Below are positions 34,452 through 45,811 of a DNA stretch of 64,000 bases, in pieces. Position 1 is the first letter of the stretch. The number at the start of each line of letters is the position of its first letter. A model generated the notes under the pieces. That model did not search any database. It had not been told where the DNA came from and saw only the letters and a list, made by a program, of their open reading frames with translations. The position numbers and the translations under genes are program-made. Origin of the DNA: Hirudinaria manillensis (taxonomy: Eukaryota > Annelida > Clitellata > Hirudinida > Hirudinidae). The DNA is taken from positions 5,872,001 through 5,936,000 of the forward strand of contig CM067528.1 in NCBI GenBank assembly GCA_034509925.1, given 5' to 3'.

Positions 34452-35796
34452 CGTTAAAAAGCCTGGATATTACTCAGCCGGGCAATGTTCGAAGCCCTCA
34501 AACCAAATCTAAAACTCAACTCTATTTAACAATTTCAGACAACCGGCTGACTTTATGCAAGTAACAAAAAAGCTAAGAAATAAGGAAAATATACAGAAAG
34601 ATCTCTCCAAATGTTGATAACTTCCAGTTGTCAGTAATAGGCAATGCCATGCTTCATTGTGCAGGAAGCATAAGGATGATTAAATAATATGTTTAGCCCA
34701 TTAATGCCTACCTTACTCCTACAGTAATAAAGTCAGATGTAATTTTTAAAGGAAAAATATTCACACTATATGTTAATATTGATTATTGTGTGCTGTAATA
34801 TAAATAAGCTAGAGTAATATTTTAAAGTTTAGACAAAACAATATTATCGCACCAAAATGTGTCTAAAACTCACAAGGGCAATCTTGCCGTAATTCGCAAA
34901 ACTATAACACCAAATCCAATTCATAGCGAGAACAACACTCAAAACAAAACTTTGATTTCCAATGAGTTACTATTCGTTAATCAATTTAATAAATTTTTTT
35001 ATAGATCAATGCAAACAAATTCAAGTATATTTAGATAGTTAACGCTAAACTTTTATAGCTAAAATTTTTACTGATAGTGTGATAACGCATTTAAAAAAAG
35101 ATATTACTAGATAACATATACCAAACACAAACTAATCGAATTAAAAACAAGTTCTTTATCAAACTCATACTATTTGACAGATAATTCGCGTTGTTAAACA
35201 TTTCTGAGCTCAAACGTTAGTTGACTTCCATATAGGGAAATTGACAGGAAACAAACTTATGTGGTTAAAATTAGGCGCTCATTTTATTGAACAAAATGTT
35301 TCCCGGATGTACAAATCAAAAATGCATTAAATCAATGAAGTCATAAATCTATGAATGCCAGAGGATGTGACTCAAAATCTCAAAACGCACCCAGGCCTCT
35401 GTGCCTCATCAAGTAATTTTACTGTTGATTTATGGCAGTATTATTATTATTTTAGCATAAATTATAAAATTAAATAAACTGCATAACATCTCATGATATT
35501 TTAATGAAGTTGTGAAGCAATTGCTGGACACTTGCTTGACCCTAACTACTCCCCTAGGACCTTTTCTAAACGTTAATTTTATGCATTCTAGTTTTTTTAC
35601 CGAAAGCTATAACATTATTGGGTGTTTTCATTAGTATAGAATTTGCAAGAAATTGGAAAAGCAAATTAATTTGTTGTTGAATTAGCTTGATGTAACAGCG
35701 CCGCTGCAACGTTTTGATTGCAACACTGTTGTGCACGTACTTTTTAAAGAACCAAGGCTATGAGAATCTTATTAAAATAATTTATTCCTGTAAAAA
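34452..35796. other. NUBPL/syntrophin divergent intergenic region
   Basis: No gene recognised. Both neighbours start from this interval, so it should hold two promoters. Sequence is AT-rich; the short frames at 34217-34564 are shadows of NUBPL. Confidence 0.4.
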
Positions 35797-36775
35797 ATGT
35801 TTTTTGAAACTAAAAGAAATTTGAGAGAGGGTCGTTGTCGTCTTCTCGAAGGGAAAACATTCACAGAAGTTTTCCTTCAGCTAAAAGAGGATGAGCTATT
35901 AATTCAGAAGAAAGAATATCCGAAAAAAATTTCTACTGCCTCGACTCAACCATCACACAAGGTTATTTTTATTGTTCAATATGTCATAATAAGGATTTTA
36001 AATTAGGTCGAGGTAAAGCGGGAACATTTTATAGATATGGTGGACGACCTATTCTGGTTTTTCTCTCAAGCGGCTTTCTGACGGAAGAGGGTAGGGTGGA
36101 GAGGGCAATGGACAGGTTCTTCCACATGGCTACTTCACAGCTTATTCATATGTTTTCCTTACGAAGATGATGGATTCATCAGCAAAGGCCACTGGGCAAT
36201 GGCGTACCAAGGGGGGATGGGGCGGTATTTTCAAGTGTTAAAATAATTAGACTTAAAAAAATCTTAAATTTTATACTATGACTGGAATATCGTCCATTGC
36301 TTCTCCATTCGCGTAGGAAGGTCCTAACTCTCAACAAAGTGTATTAATTGACGATCTTAATTTAAGCTCCATTATTAACAACGGTACTGGCTTGGTAAAG
36401 GCGATTTTAATCGTAAATGCCGAAAGTCAGGAAAGGGAATTATAAGCCCTCGAGTTGCTTGGTCAAGAACTAACTAATATTCACATATTCGACAAAGCGA
36501 GTTTATTACATTTGGATTTATTGGGCCTTCCCCTGCTGTTTCACACAGATTCGTAAAGTTGTAGTTCGTCGGAATAACAGTGGAGGATTAGGAATAAGCA
36601 TCAAGGGAGGAGCAGAACATGGGTTGCCAATACTGGTCTCGAAGATTCTCAACGGAGACTTTGGTTAACTTCTTTGTTATAATCTTATGGTTTTGTTTTA
36701 TCTTCTAACAGAATACATTGGGTTCAAACTTTTAGGAGTAGTAGAGACACCAAAGTGATGATTGGTAAAAATTAA

Positions 36776-36810
<35 letters not shown>

Positions 36811-39800
36811 TGTTATTATTATAATAATAATTATTATTATTATATATTATTATATAATATTATTATTAATAGAATAATAATAATAATATTATTATTAATA
36901 TTATTATTATTATTAATAATATTATTATTAATATTATTATTATTATTATTATTACCACCAAAGTTGTATTTTAATTTTTACCAATCATCTCATTGGTGTC
37001 TCAACTACTAATAAGAATAACAATATTATTATTTTTCTATTAATAATAATATTATTCTTCTCCCCCCCCCCAACCTGTTCATAAACCATCATTCCGTCCA
37101 CAAATTTGGAGGGTCACTGAGTGGGATATCCTTATTGTTTCAATTCTAAATTTACATGAGCATGTATTAAATTGATGTAATTTATCATCAGGAAATGGGG
37201 AAGATTCCTTACACGTTGGAGATGCCATTCTCGAAGTGAGTCATAGTAAAATTTAACAAAATTTTCCTGAGTAGTTTCGCGAATCCGCTAGAAAAGCATT
37301 TTTAGCGAACAATTCTTTTTTTTTTTTAAGTTTTATTTGAATAAATTTCCAACTCCAGTCCAGCATAAATAAATGACCGGCGAATGTAAATGTATCGCTT
37401 CTTCCATTTGATTTCTCGATTTATTGTTTGTTCAACGTTTGCTTATTTCTCGAGTTAGTTACTAACTCAGTCTGAAACACTGGTGGAGTAGTTAAAATTT
37501 ACCATGAAATTAAAAGTAATAGTAACGGAAAACGGATAGATCAATGGAGAGAATGTTCAGTCGATGAGTCATGGGCAGGTCGTTCAACTTTTGAGATGCG
37601 CAGGTGATCGAGTGGAAATTAAAGCCAAATTCTATCAACCAGCTTTCCAATACTTGACCCTCCAGAGAGGTGAAATACTTTTCATGCTTTGACCATTTCA
37701 ATGGTATTTATTTTATAATTATTTGAATTAGAAGCTTATATCAAGGAACTTTGACCTTAATGTTTTTCAAATATGACACAAGTATGCAAAAGTCACGTTA
37801 AGAAAGGGTTAGGACGAATAACATTCATCTGAATATTTGAAATATTCACTGAAAATTTTGTTTTCTCAAATCAGATCCTCTTTCACTCTCAAGTGGCAAG
37901 TCTCTTCCACTGGCAAGAGGCGACGATAGAAACGAATTAGTAAGAATGTTCTGACAATCACATAGCAGCTCCATTACATACAAACCTGAAAATCGATATG
38001 TAAGTTTTTACTGACGACTTTCAACGAATTTTCTCTTTAAGAGTGAAAACTTCCTCAATGCATTCGAGAAGCGATGGACGACATTCATGAAACTACCGTT
38101 TGCCGGTGCTTATGCAACCAAAAGAATCGGCGAAGACGGGGATGAGCTGTGAGTTGTGATCGATGCTTTGTGTTGCATTTTACTTTATTTTGAATATGAG
38201 ACATTTTCGATGCCGACGAGCAAGATGCAACCAACTAATTAAACAAATATTCTGCGGAGCACAAAGTCCATCAATACCTTTCTCTTAACAAAGACTTCGC
38301 AATAATTATAAAATAATAATAATAATAAAAACCACAATAAAAACGCCATCTATAGAAACAATGAGCTACCAAGTGTTGAAGCAATGGATTCGTTCAATTA
38401 GCAAATATTTTTAACGAGCAATTCCTTCGCAGAGCCAATACGTTGCTGATCGTCAGTGGAAGTCAAAAAGTGAAGCTTCAATTTGATGATTATCAGACAT
38501 TTTCTCGATGGATGAAAGATCTGACGAGAAGAATTTGTGAAACGACTAAAACACTCGTATAATTATTTTTGACTTGCATTATTCAAGATTCAATCAAATC
38601 TATGGTTTAATCACATGTTAATGTTACATTGAATGGTTAAAGATTAGAATATAACCAATTTCAGGCGACCATTACAATTCAACTTTTTGCGTCTCACCAA
38701 AAGCCAAAGTTCTACCTATACGAACATATTTAAATTCCAGAACATAATTTAAAGTGTTTTTTTAAATATGCTCTTTAATCGCAGATTTTCCAGATAAACA
38801 TCAATCTTCCTGTTGAGAACCAAGTTAGGACTGCTTTCGTGACTTCACCTATTATTATTATATTAATTAATCAATATTTTTGGAGGGGGTTTTGCTCAGG
38901 AAGCCCACAGCCATCCTACATTGTAGAGATTTAGTTTTTAAGTAAGAAAAGTACAAAAGCATGTTCATTTGAAGATCAACCACGCGGTTTGGGTTTATGA
39001 AAACCAAGCAGATTATGAAAAAAGTCGACCACTAAATATTTCACTCGTTGGCGATTCCGTTTTTTTGGCTGACAGGGTGAGTGTGAATTCATTTAATTTT
39101 AATATTAATGTTTTGTTTCTTATTTAATAAGTTAATATGATAGATTAATTTGAAATTAATATCAGCTCAGTCCAAATGACTGGAATGCCAGCAAAACATC
39201 GTACAAAATTTATGAATGCCTCTTGATAAAGGTGAGATACTGAACATTTCTTCGCAACATCTTCAACACCCTGTTCTTATATCAGACAGACAAAAGATGT
39301 TTATTGGTAAAACATTTAAAATCTCCAACGAGGACTTTATTTTTCAATTCGAAATACGACTACCAAGAGTTTCTCAAAGCATGGCACACATGCAACTACC
39401 TAGCAGTTTCTGAACTGAAGGTATCATTAAAATCTCAGTGTGGCAACATAGAGCAGTATCTAAATATTGTGATTATAAAATTATGTATTCTATGACTACA
39501 TTCTTCAGTTTCAATTTTAAGGTAAAAACCTTTGAAGTCTTCTTTGATGGGATTCCCGTATTTTTCAGTTTGGAATTTGATACGTCTAGCATCTTTGGCC
39601 AAAGCCAGGACACAAAAGTAGATGTGATTTTCTGATTCTTTATTTCTTTATTATTAATGACAAAAAGTGAACCGCGTGGAGGAAAAACTATTTTTTCTGG
39701 ATAATATTTCAGACATAATTTTGGCGCACCGCCAATTCATCACTAAACAGATGAATATCTAATATTTTAAAATTGTTTTGGCAAAATTATAAACGCATAT

Positions 39801-40095
39801 ATTTTTTAGGAAATATTATGGACCCACAAGTTTTCGCAAATAAAGGAGTGCCGCAAGCTGGCCGATTCTCAAATTTTACTGGAATTAAGGACTGAAATTG
39901 GAAAAGCATCTGATCAAAAAGTAATTTCTTATTTAACATTTTAAAATAACATTTCGTTTGCAAAATGACCACAGAAATTATATTTAAAAACAGGTGATGA
40001 CATGCGTCGACGCTTTCGAAATCTTGTGTTACCTGAATACTTTCATCGCTGCGAAACTTGCATCACTGGACCCAATGTTTCTACTCAATTTGTGA
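35797..40095 (+). CDS. SNTG1: Gamma-syntrophin-like PDZ/PH adaptor
   Basis: Thirteen exons: 35797-35961, 36549-36663, 37192-37235, 37540-37669, 37875-37939, 38042-38148, 38433-38556, 38975-39076, 39166-39231, 39286-39420, 39522-39617, 39810-39920, 39994-40095; 453 residues (human SNTG1 517). N-terminal leader, then a PDZ domain at about 56-150 ([11 protein letters not shown] carboxylate-binding loop, [25 protein letters not shown]). Two PH-like blocks follow ([26 protein letters not shown]). The C-terminus carries the syntrophin-unique wording ([13 protein letters not shown]). Syntrophins tether channels and signalling proteins to the dystrophin complex. The wording is closer to gamma than to alpha/beta syntrophin, although the gamma-1/gamma-2 split cannot be applied to an invertebrate. 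Intron 2 carries a foldback element. Poly(A) signal at 40257-40262. Confidence 0.92.
36735..37011. mobile_element. Foldback/MITE-like element with about 43-base inverted ends and (TAA)n core
   Basis: The left end, 36737-36779, begins AGTAGTAGAGACACCAA and runs to TTGGTAAAAATTAAAATA. The reverse complement of 36967-37009 reads AGTAGTTGAGACACCAA and runs to the same TTGGTAAAAATTAAAATA, with about three mismatches. Between them lie nearly 190 bases of TAA/TTA repeats that are themselves self-complementary. TA occurs just outside both ends, compatible with a Tc1/mariner-type TA target, though not proof. There is no coding capacity. It lies in syntrophin intron 2; a run of ten C follows at about 37061. 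Confidence 0.65.
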
Positions 40096-40648
40096 CTTTT
40101 AAAAAGACACGATAAGCTATTAGTTGTCAAGTATACATTATATTTTATGTATTTACTTTTCATCTCATTATCAAACTATTATCAACGTGGAGGCTTTATA
40201 GTAGATGTTCTGAGAGCTGTAGAAGGAATGATATTACAAGTTCAAGTACAGTTACAAATAAACAAACTTGGAGATAACTGCGAACTATTTCGCTAATAGG
40301 ATGTAGAACTAATCAATAATTTAATTGATTTAATTGATTTTGGTGAAAAAAAAACTTTGTTTATTCCAAGTTTCGCACGCGGGACTTATGCACAGGACTT
40401 ATGCACGGGCACAGTGCGACATGAGGCAACAATTGAATATGCATGATTTCTCTGCGCACTTTGGTTGTTCAGAGCCATGAATGTGATTTAATTGCGTCAA
40501 ACTAAGCTTGAGACATTCATTCTAGCAGAGGAATTTCAAATGTCCTCCTCCGTGCAAAATATTCTTTAAGTTTCGGATTTACTAACAATTACCTCACTAC
40601 GAATTACGTGCAAAATCCATCTCTTGGTTGATTAAGTCCTGATTTAAC
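40096..40648. other. Syntrophin 3' UTR and synaptotagmin upstream region
   Basis: AATAAA at 40257-40262 likely ends the syntrophin transcript. The remaining bases up to the next start hold no gene. The two genes are tandem on the plus strand. Confidence 0.45.
40257..40262 (+). terminator. Poly(A) signal AATAAA of the syntrophin gene
   Basis: Canonical hexamer 161 bases after the syntrophin stop. Confidence 0.5.
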
Positions 40649-43034
40649 ATGTCTCATAAAGACGTTTCGTCTTCAGTTTCTCCAGTGACTCAGAAAACGT
40701 ACAACTCTCCAAGTAAATAAGCTCTTAAAAACTGTTAAAAATTCTAATTATTTTTACGATATTGAGCTTAGAGTTATCCCTACAGTTCCATTCTGGGCTA
40801 CAATCATCATAGCCATAGTTGCTTGTCTCTTTCTCCTGGCTCTCTTCAGTTGTTTCATACTGTGTTTATGTAGAAGAAGAAACAAGAGAAAGAAAATTAA
40901 TGCCAGAGGCCTTCCGGTCATAGATCCCTTTGAAAGCATCAATTCACGAAAAGTATGACATCATGCAATTTTATAAGAAAAAGTATTTAATTCATTTAAA
41001 TCAAGTGTCTTTACGGTCGATAGTCTTTCGTTCAACAAGAACTGACTGAGGGATTACCCGCAAAAAATTTTGGAATTCTTCACTTCACACTTGATTACAA
41101 TCTACAGGAACGGAAAGTAAGTTTCATTTTCAGAGTGCAATTTGGTCAACTTGGAAAATCTGTCGCTAGGGTTGTTAAGCAATGCTAGGTATGCAGTTGG
41201 GCTAGATCCAACCAAAGGGTGTGGAATTCTCACAAAGGAACTGAACTGTAAATGACTTTTTTTTAAGATCTACAAGATATACGCTGCAAACTACACGGTT
41301 ATTCGTGAAAAGGCTTTGACTTTAAAATAAAGACTTTAATCACTGGATGGAACATGTGCGAAAGTTTCTCAGAAATAAATAACAGATAATCCTTTGGCTG
41401 CGAAACAAGAGACTAGAATAAAGCTTAAGTGTTGCAACATCATTTACATCGCTTTTAGCCTTCAAAGTAAATTTATTGAAACATTTTCCTTCCCGGAGAA
41501 ATGTTTAACCAACGCAAGTTAATGCAAATTAGACATTTAAAGATATTAGTCTCAAGTAGTTGTTAAATACTTGGCAATCAAATACAATAAAAGTGCCTAA
41601 AATTGGAAAAATGAATAAACTGTCAATTTCAGCTTTACGTCGGAGTGGTGAAAATAGACAACTTGCCGGGATCGGTGCTTCCGAAACCCAGCCGACCTTA
41701 TGTCAAAGTTCGCCTGCATCCAGAACTTCAAACGTTTGACACAAATCACGTCAACTTCAGTCACAATCCGATTTTCAACGAGACCTTTAGTTTTCCGGTT
41801 TGTAATATTATTTATAAGTAAAAGAAGTCAAGCCTTAAACGCATAATAACGATAGATAGTAATGAGAGGAACAATAAAAGTATATAACGAAAGATATATA
41901 TTATTAATTGCTTAACATTCTTTATGAGATGGCAAATAGATCTAAACATTATATATACATCTCCTAACTCCACAAGTTATATATACATTTAAACTAAATA
42001 TTAAATAGAGAAAGCAACAATTAGAATACTATCAGAATAAATATTATATAAATAAACATGTACATCGTATTTTCAAATTATCAGTTTGTAATGCTAAAAT
42101 CATTATTTTGATGAGTTGCTGTTAGTATTTTAAAATGACTTTTAACAGCTATCACCGGAGAAGCAAGCATCCTCAACTGTCATTTTTACAGTTTATGACT
42201 TCCAACTCTTCTCGAAACACAAGCGGCTCAGTCAGCTCCATCTTCCTCTTAAATCTTTTATACTCAGTTCAGTTGTTGAAGATTTCGCTGCTCTTCACGA
42301 GCCATTGGAAACGCACGAGGTTACATATTAGGAATACCTAACAACATCTTCAATTGTACTTCATTAGGACTTGCAGCTTGGTATTGGTCCCTACATAACT
42401 ATATTATACACAATGATGAACAGAGTGACAGCTCAAATACAATCTCACTGGTTTTCAATTTATTTTTAAATCAGACTGTGGAGTTAGGAGATGTTTGCGT
42501 CTCATTGAAGTATGTTCCTTCACAATCAAAGTTGACTGTGGTCGTCATTGAAGCCAAAGGGTTGTCAAATGAAGATCCCGATTTTAAAGGTGATATAATT
42601 AGTTTTAATTAATACCGAAACCATGCAAATATCTATAGCAAACGTCTATAATGCGCAGATCCCTACGTAAAACTGTACCTAAAGTTAAACAAAAAAACTT
42701 TAAAGAAGAGAAAAACTGTTGAAAATACATCAAAAAGCAACAATCCATATTACAACGAATCTTTTGATTTTAATATTTCTACTGCACAAATAAAGGTGAG
42801 TTGGATTAAATTCAGTTTGAACATCAGGATTGCAATTTCATCCTTTTGTAGAATGCATCCCTTCTGATCAAAGTAGCATATAAAACCACTCTGGGGCGGT
42901 CAAAAAATGTTGGAGAAGCACTCCTCGGCCTCTCCGACGCTGGTGGCACAGGAAATGCCCACTGGTCCTACATCATCAATTCCCCTGGACAGCCATATGC
43001 ACTCTGGCATAGCCTCACTACTTGTAATGAATGA
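40649..43034 (+). CDS. Synaptotagmin-like double-C2 membrane protein, degenerate calcium sites
   Basis: Eight exons: 40649-40712, 40786-40952, 41024-41116, 41633-41797, 42149-42319, 42475-42589, 42659-42795, 42852-43034; 364 residues. A short N-terminus, one transmembrane helix (about residues 22-48) and a basic/Cys juxtamembrane patch ([11 protein letters not shown]) precede C2A ([34 protein letters not shown]) and C2B ([30 protein letters not shown]), ending in the synaptotagmin signature LWHSL. Synaptotagmins act in membrane trafficking and exocytosis. Most calcium-binding aspartates of synaptotagmin-1 are replaced: C2A loop 1 PSRPY for SDPY, loop 3 YDFQ...K; C2B loop 3 [12 protein letters not shown] calcium-independent member is likely. 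The acceptor of exon 3 (GATAG before 41024) was chosen because it keeps the frame open. Confidence 0.88.
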
Positions 43035-43687
43035 CTTTAATCACCTATTAGCAATCTCCTATTAGTTTACCCATATAACCCCACATAATTGTCTAAGGTA
43101 TTTTGACTTCTGCTGCAACTAATCATACTAATTCATCGCAAACCATAACCATCTCTTCAAATTTCAAAACTGATTTTTATTGTGAATCTCCTCTTAATAA
43201 AATTTAAAAAATTTCTAAAACATTTTCACTAGAACCAAGAAATGATATGTGACTTGAAGGCAATGATCATTTTACTTGTTCAAATCATTATATGGAAATG
43301 TCATTTCACTCGTCACGTTGCCAACCCGTCGGCGTAGCGAAGGAAAAGAGAAACAAAAACCAAACTTTAAATTTTGCCAAACTCAAACAGCTGACATTTA
43401 TGAAATGTACATTTATAAATTTCCGTTTATAAGCAGAGGAAAATTACACAAAGGGAAACTGAAACTTCACATCATTTAAACTTTGACGGTTAACTTTTGA
43501 AAGAAAAACTCAATCGGGCCTCGACTTTCACGAACAATGGAACTTCCCTGCCAACTGGCTCAGAGTGATTTCCCTCCTAATTTGAAACATACAAAGTGAT
43601 GTAAGCATTGCAAAATTTACAAAAAAGAAATCTTGTGAATAAATGCATTCAGTTGCATCAACATGTTTTCATCTTGTGGCATACAGC
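43035..43687. other. Convergent 3' region of synaptotagmin-like gene and LSM14
   Basis: No gene. A plus-strand AATAAA (43196-43201) and a minus-strand AATAAA (plus-strand TTTATT, 43176-43181) lie about 20 bases apart, so the two mature transcripts probably overlap. Confidence 0.45.
43196..43201 (+). terminator. Poly(A) signal AATAAA of the synaptotagmin-like gene
   Basis: Canonical hexamer 161 bases after the stop codon. Confidence 0.5.
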
Positions 43688-45580
43688 TTAAAAGTAGACG
43701 GAAGTGCTGTCGACGTCGTTTTGCACTGAATATCCTCGGTTAAAACTGAATCCGTCGCTAGGGATGTACATTACTCCTCTGCCCCTAAAGCTTCTCCTGT
43801 GTTGACTGATTGTCTGGAAAGTAGTTCTGGCTCCGAATGTTTCGATGTTCAAACGTCTTTCGTCTTTCCAGTTTGGTCTTGACCTTTTAATTAAAGGTAA
43901 TAAAAACGTTCGCTTAAAAATGTAAGCCGCACGTACACTTGCGTAATGAATTCAATTTTTCTCACCTGCGAGTTCTGTCAAAAGATTCACAGCTGATGTT
44001 ATCAAAAAATGATTTGCTCTTGTCATAGTACTGCAGATCAACACCAAACGCCTTATGAGAACTTTCTTTGTCTTCTTTGTTAATCATTCCCACATCATCT
44101 AAATTGAGGGATCAAAGATTGTGTGGGGTGAACTTAATAATCAACCATTTATAAATATTATAAACTTAGGAACTGCCATGAAGTTGGCATTGCAAAAACT
44201 GGGGAAAAATTGGAAATCTCAAACAAACCTAGGGAGAGTTTTTCTTTTAGTTCTTTCTCAATGTCTATCTTATCAAACTGTGCATTGGCCGTTTCAAAAT
44301 CAAATTCGGATTCAAACTTTAAAGTGGCTCTATTTCCAATGTTTTCATTTTCATTGTAAGCCATGCTTGACTTTCTAGAGAAATTGCCTCTATTCCACCC
44401 AAAGCCTCTACGTAATCCGTGGTAAGTATCTGCAGTAACAAATTAATGAAATGCTTTTCAATGCTTTATGCATAATATTTGAGAGGCCACAAATTCATTT
44501 TCATGATGCCTTCAGAAAATGTTTCAAAGTGACTGAAGAGAATTTTAAACCTTTTGGATTCCTGTTCCAATTTCTCTGATCAGGCTGCCATAAATCATCA
44601 TCATGTGGCATTCTTTGGTAGAAATTTGTTTGATAAGGCAACCACCTTCCTCTATAATATCCTCCTCTTCCATATCTCATTCCTCTGCCTGAGGTTTGAA
44701 CGCTCTGATCCATCATGGGTGATCTCCTCCCAAGAGGACTTTCAGCAGCTAGAAAAGGCATATTGTGAAAATCCAAACCTCAAACATTAGTTTCTAGGGT
44801 ATCTGTTACCTGCAATTCTAGCCCTTATGCCTGGTCCAATTTTTCGTATAGGAGATCTTCTTCCCATCCCTGCTGACCAACCCACTTAAGAAATGCATTT
44901 AATGAAGATAAAACATTGATTCAGATTAATAATAAAATCAAAGATTTTATGTACCAGGCAAATTAGAATGTCCATTCTGCTGATATTCCTGGTAAAATGA
45001 CTGTTTTGAACTCTCACGAGAAATGGGCTGGGATGACTGGAATTACAGAAACATATTCAACTCAGAGAATCCAGATAAATTAAATGTGATATAAAAACGA
45101 CAAAGCTTTAAATTTACCTAATCATTGTAAAAGTACATAAGCGATAAACAACACTCAACCGTCAACCTAAACCACATAATTTTCAAGAATAATTTCGGTG
45201 CAATCATAATGAAATTGCGAAACAAAAGATTCCATACCTTTAATATGGCCGGGTCACAATTTATCGAGCCTTTGTTTAACGTAGGTTTCGGCGGTTCACA
45301 AACGTGTAGCTCCTTGATATCGCTTCCCCTGAAGATAATGTACTCAAAAACTTCTTCCCTTGGTGGAATAGGGTGGTCAGCTGGTCTCTCCTCAGTACCA
45401 AATGAACGGACTACAAAAGCAGCGTAATTAGGAACGAAACATGAACTCACGAAAACAACTACCTTTCGCAAGAGCAACCGTTGACTCATTTTGGTCAATT
45501 GTATACAAGACGCCCTCATATCTAATTTCTGCTTTAGAAATTAAACTAATTGTGCTCCCGAGGTACGGAACACCAACCAT
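43688..45580 (-). CDS. LSM14A: LSM14/SCD6/RAP55 translational repressor
   Basis: Minus exons: 45463-45580, 45238-45410, 44955-45036, 44810-44884, 44551-44748, 44229-44429, 43966-44098, 43688-43883; 391 residues. N-terminal divergent Lsm domain ([45 protein letters not shown]); Arg/Gly patches ([14 protein letters not shown]); DFDF box ([17 protein letters not shown], about residues 245-265); FFD motif ([14 protein letters not shown]); TFG motif ([15 protein letters not shown]). These motifs bind DDX6-class helicase and the decapping machinery in P-bodies. Motif order and spacing match the family. The start of this gene lies only 231 bases after the stop of importin-4 on the same strand. Confidence 0.95.
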
Positions 45581-45811
45581 TTTAACTGCCACGAACGAAC
45601 CCTCCAGGCAGAGTAGGTCTCAAAACAGCTGATACCAAAGCTCCCGCGCAAAACGAGCTTTAGTGCGAAACATCGCCGTTTATTTACTCGAGCATTTCTC
45701 CCCAAAAAAATAAAAATTTTAAATTTACCAAAGCCGATTTTTATTCGAAAAATCAAAAAATCGAACATGCAACTCAAGTTCACATACATAATACTACGTT
45801 AAATCTAGCAA

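Noticed and set aside
34217-34564. 115-codon plus-strand ORF
   Set aside because: It is the complement of the NUBPL P-loop exon and has no family resemblance of its own.
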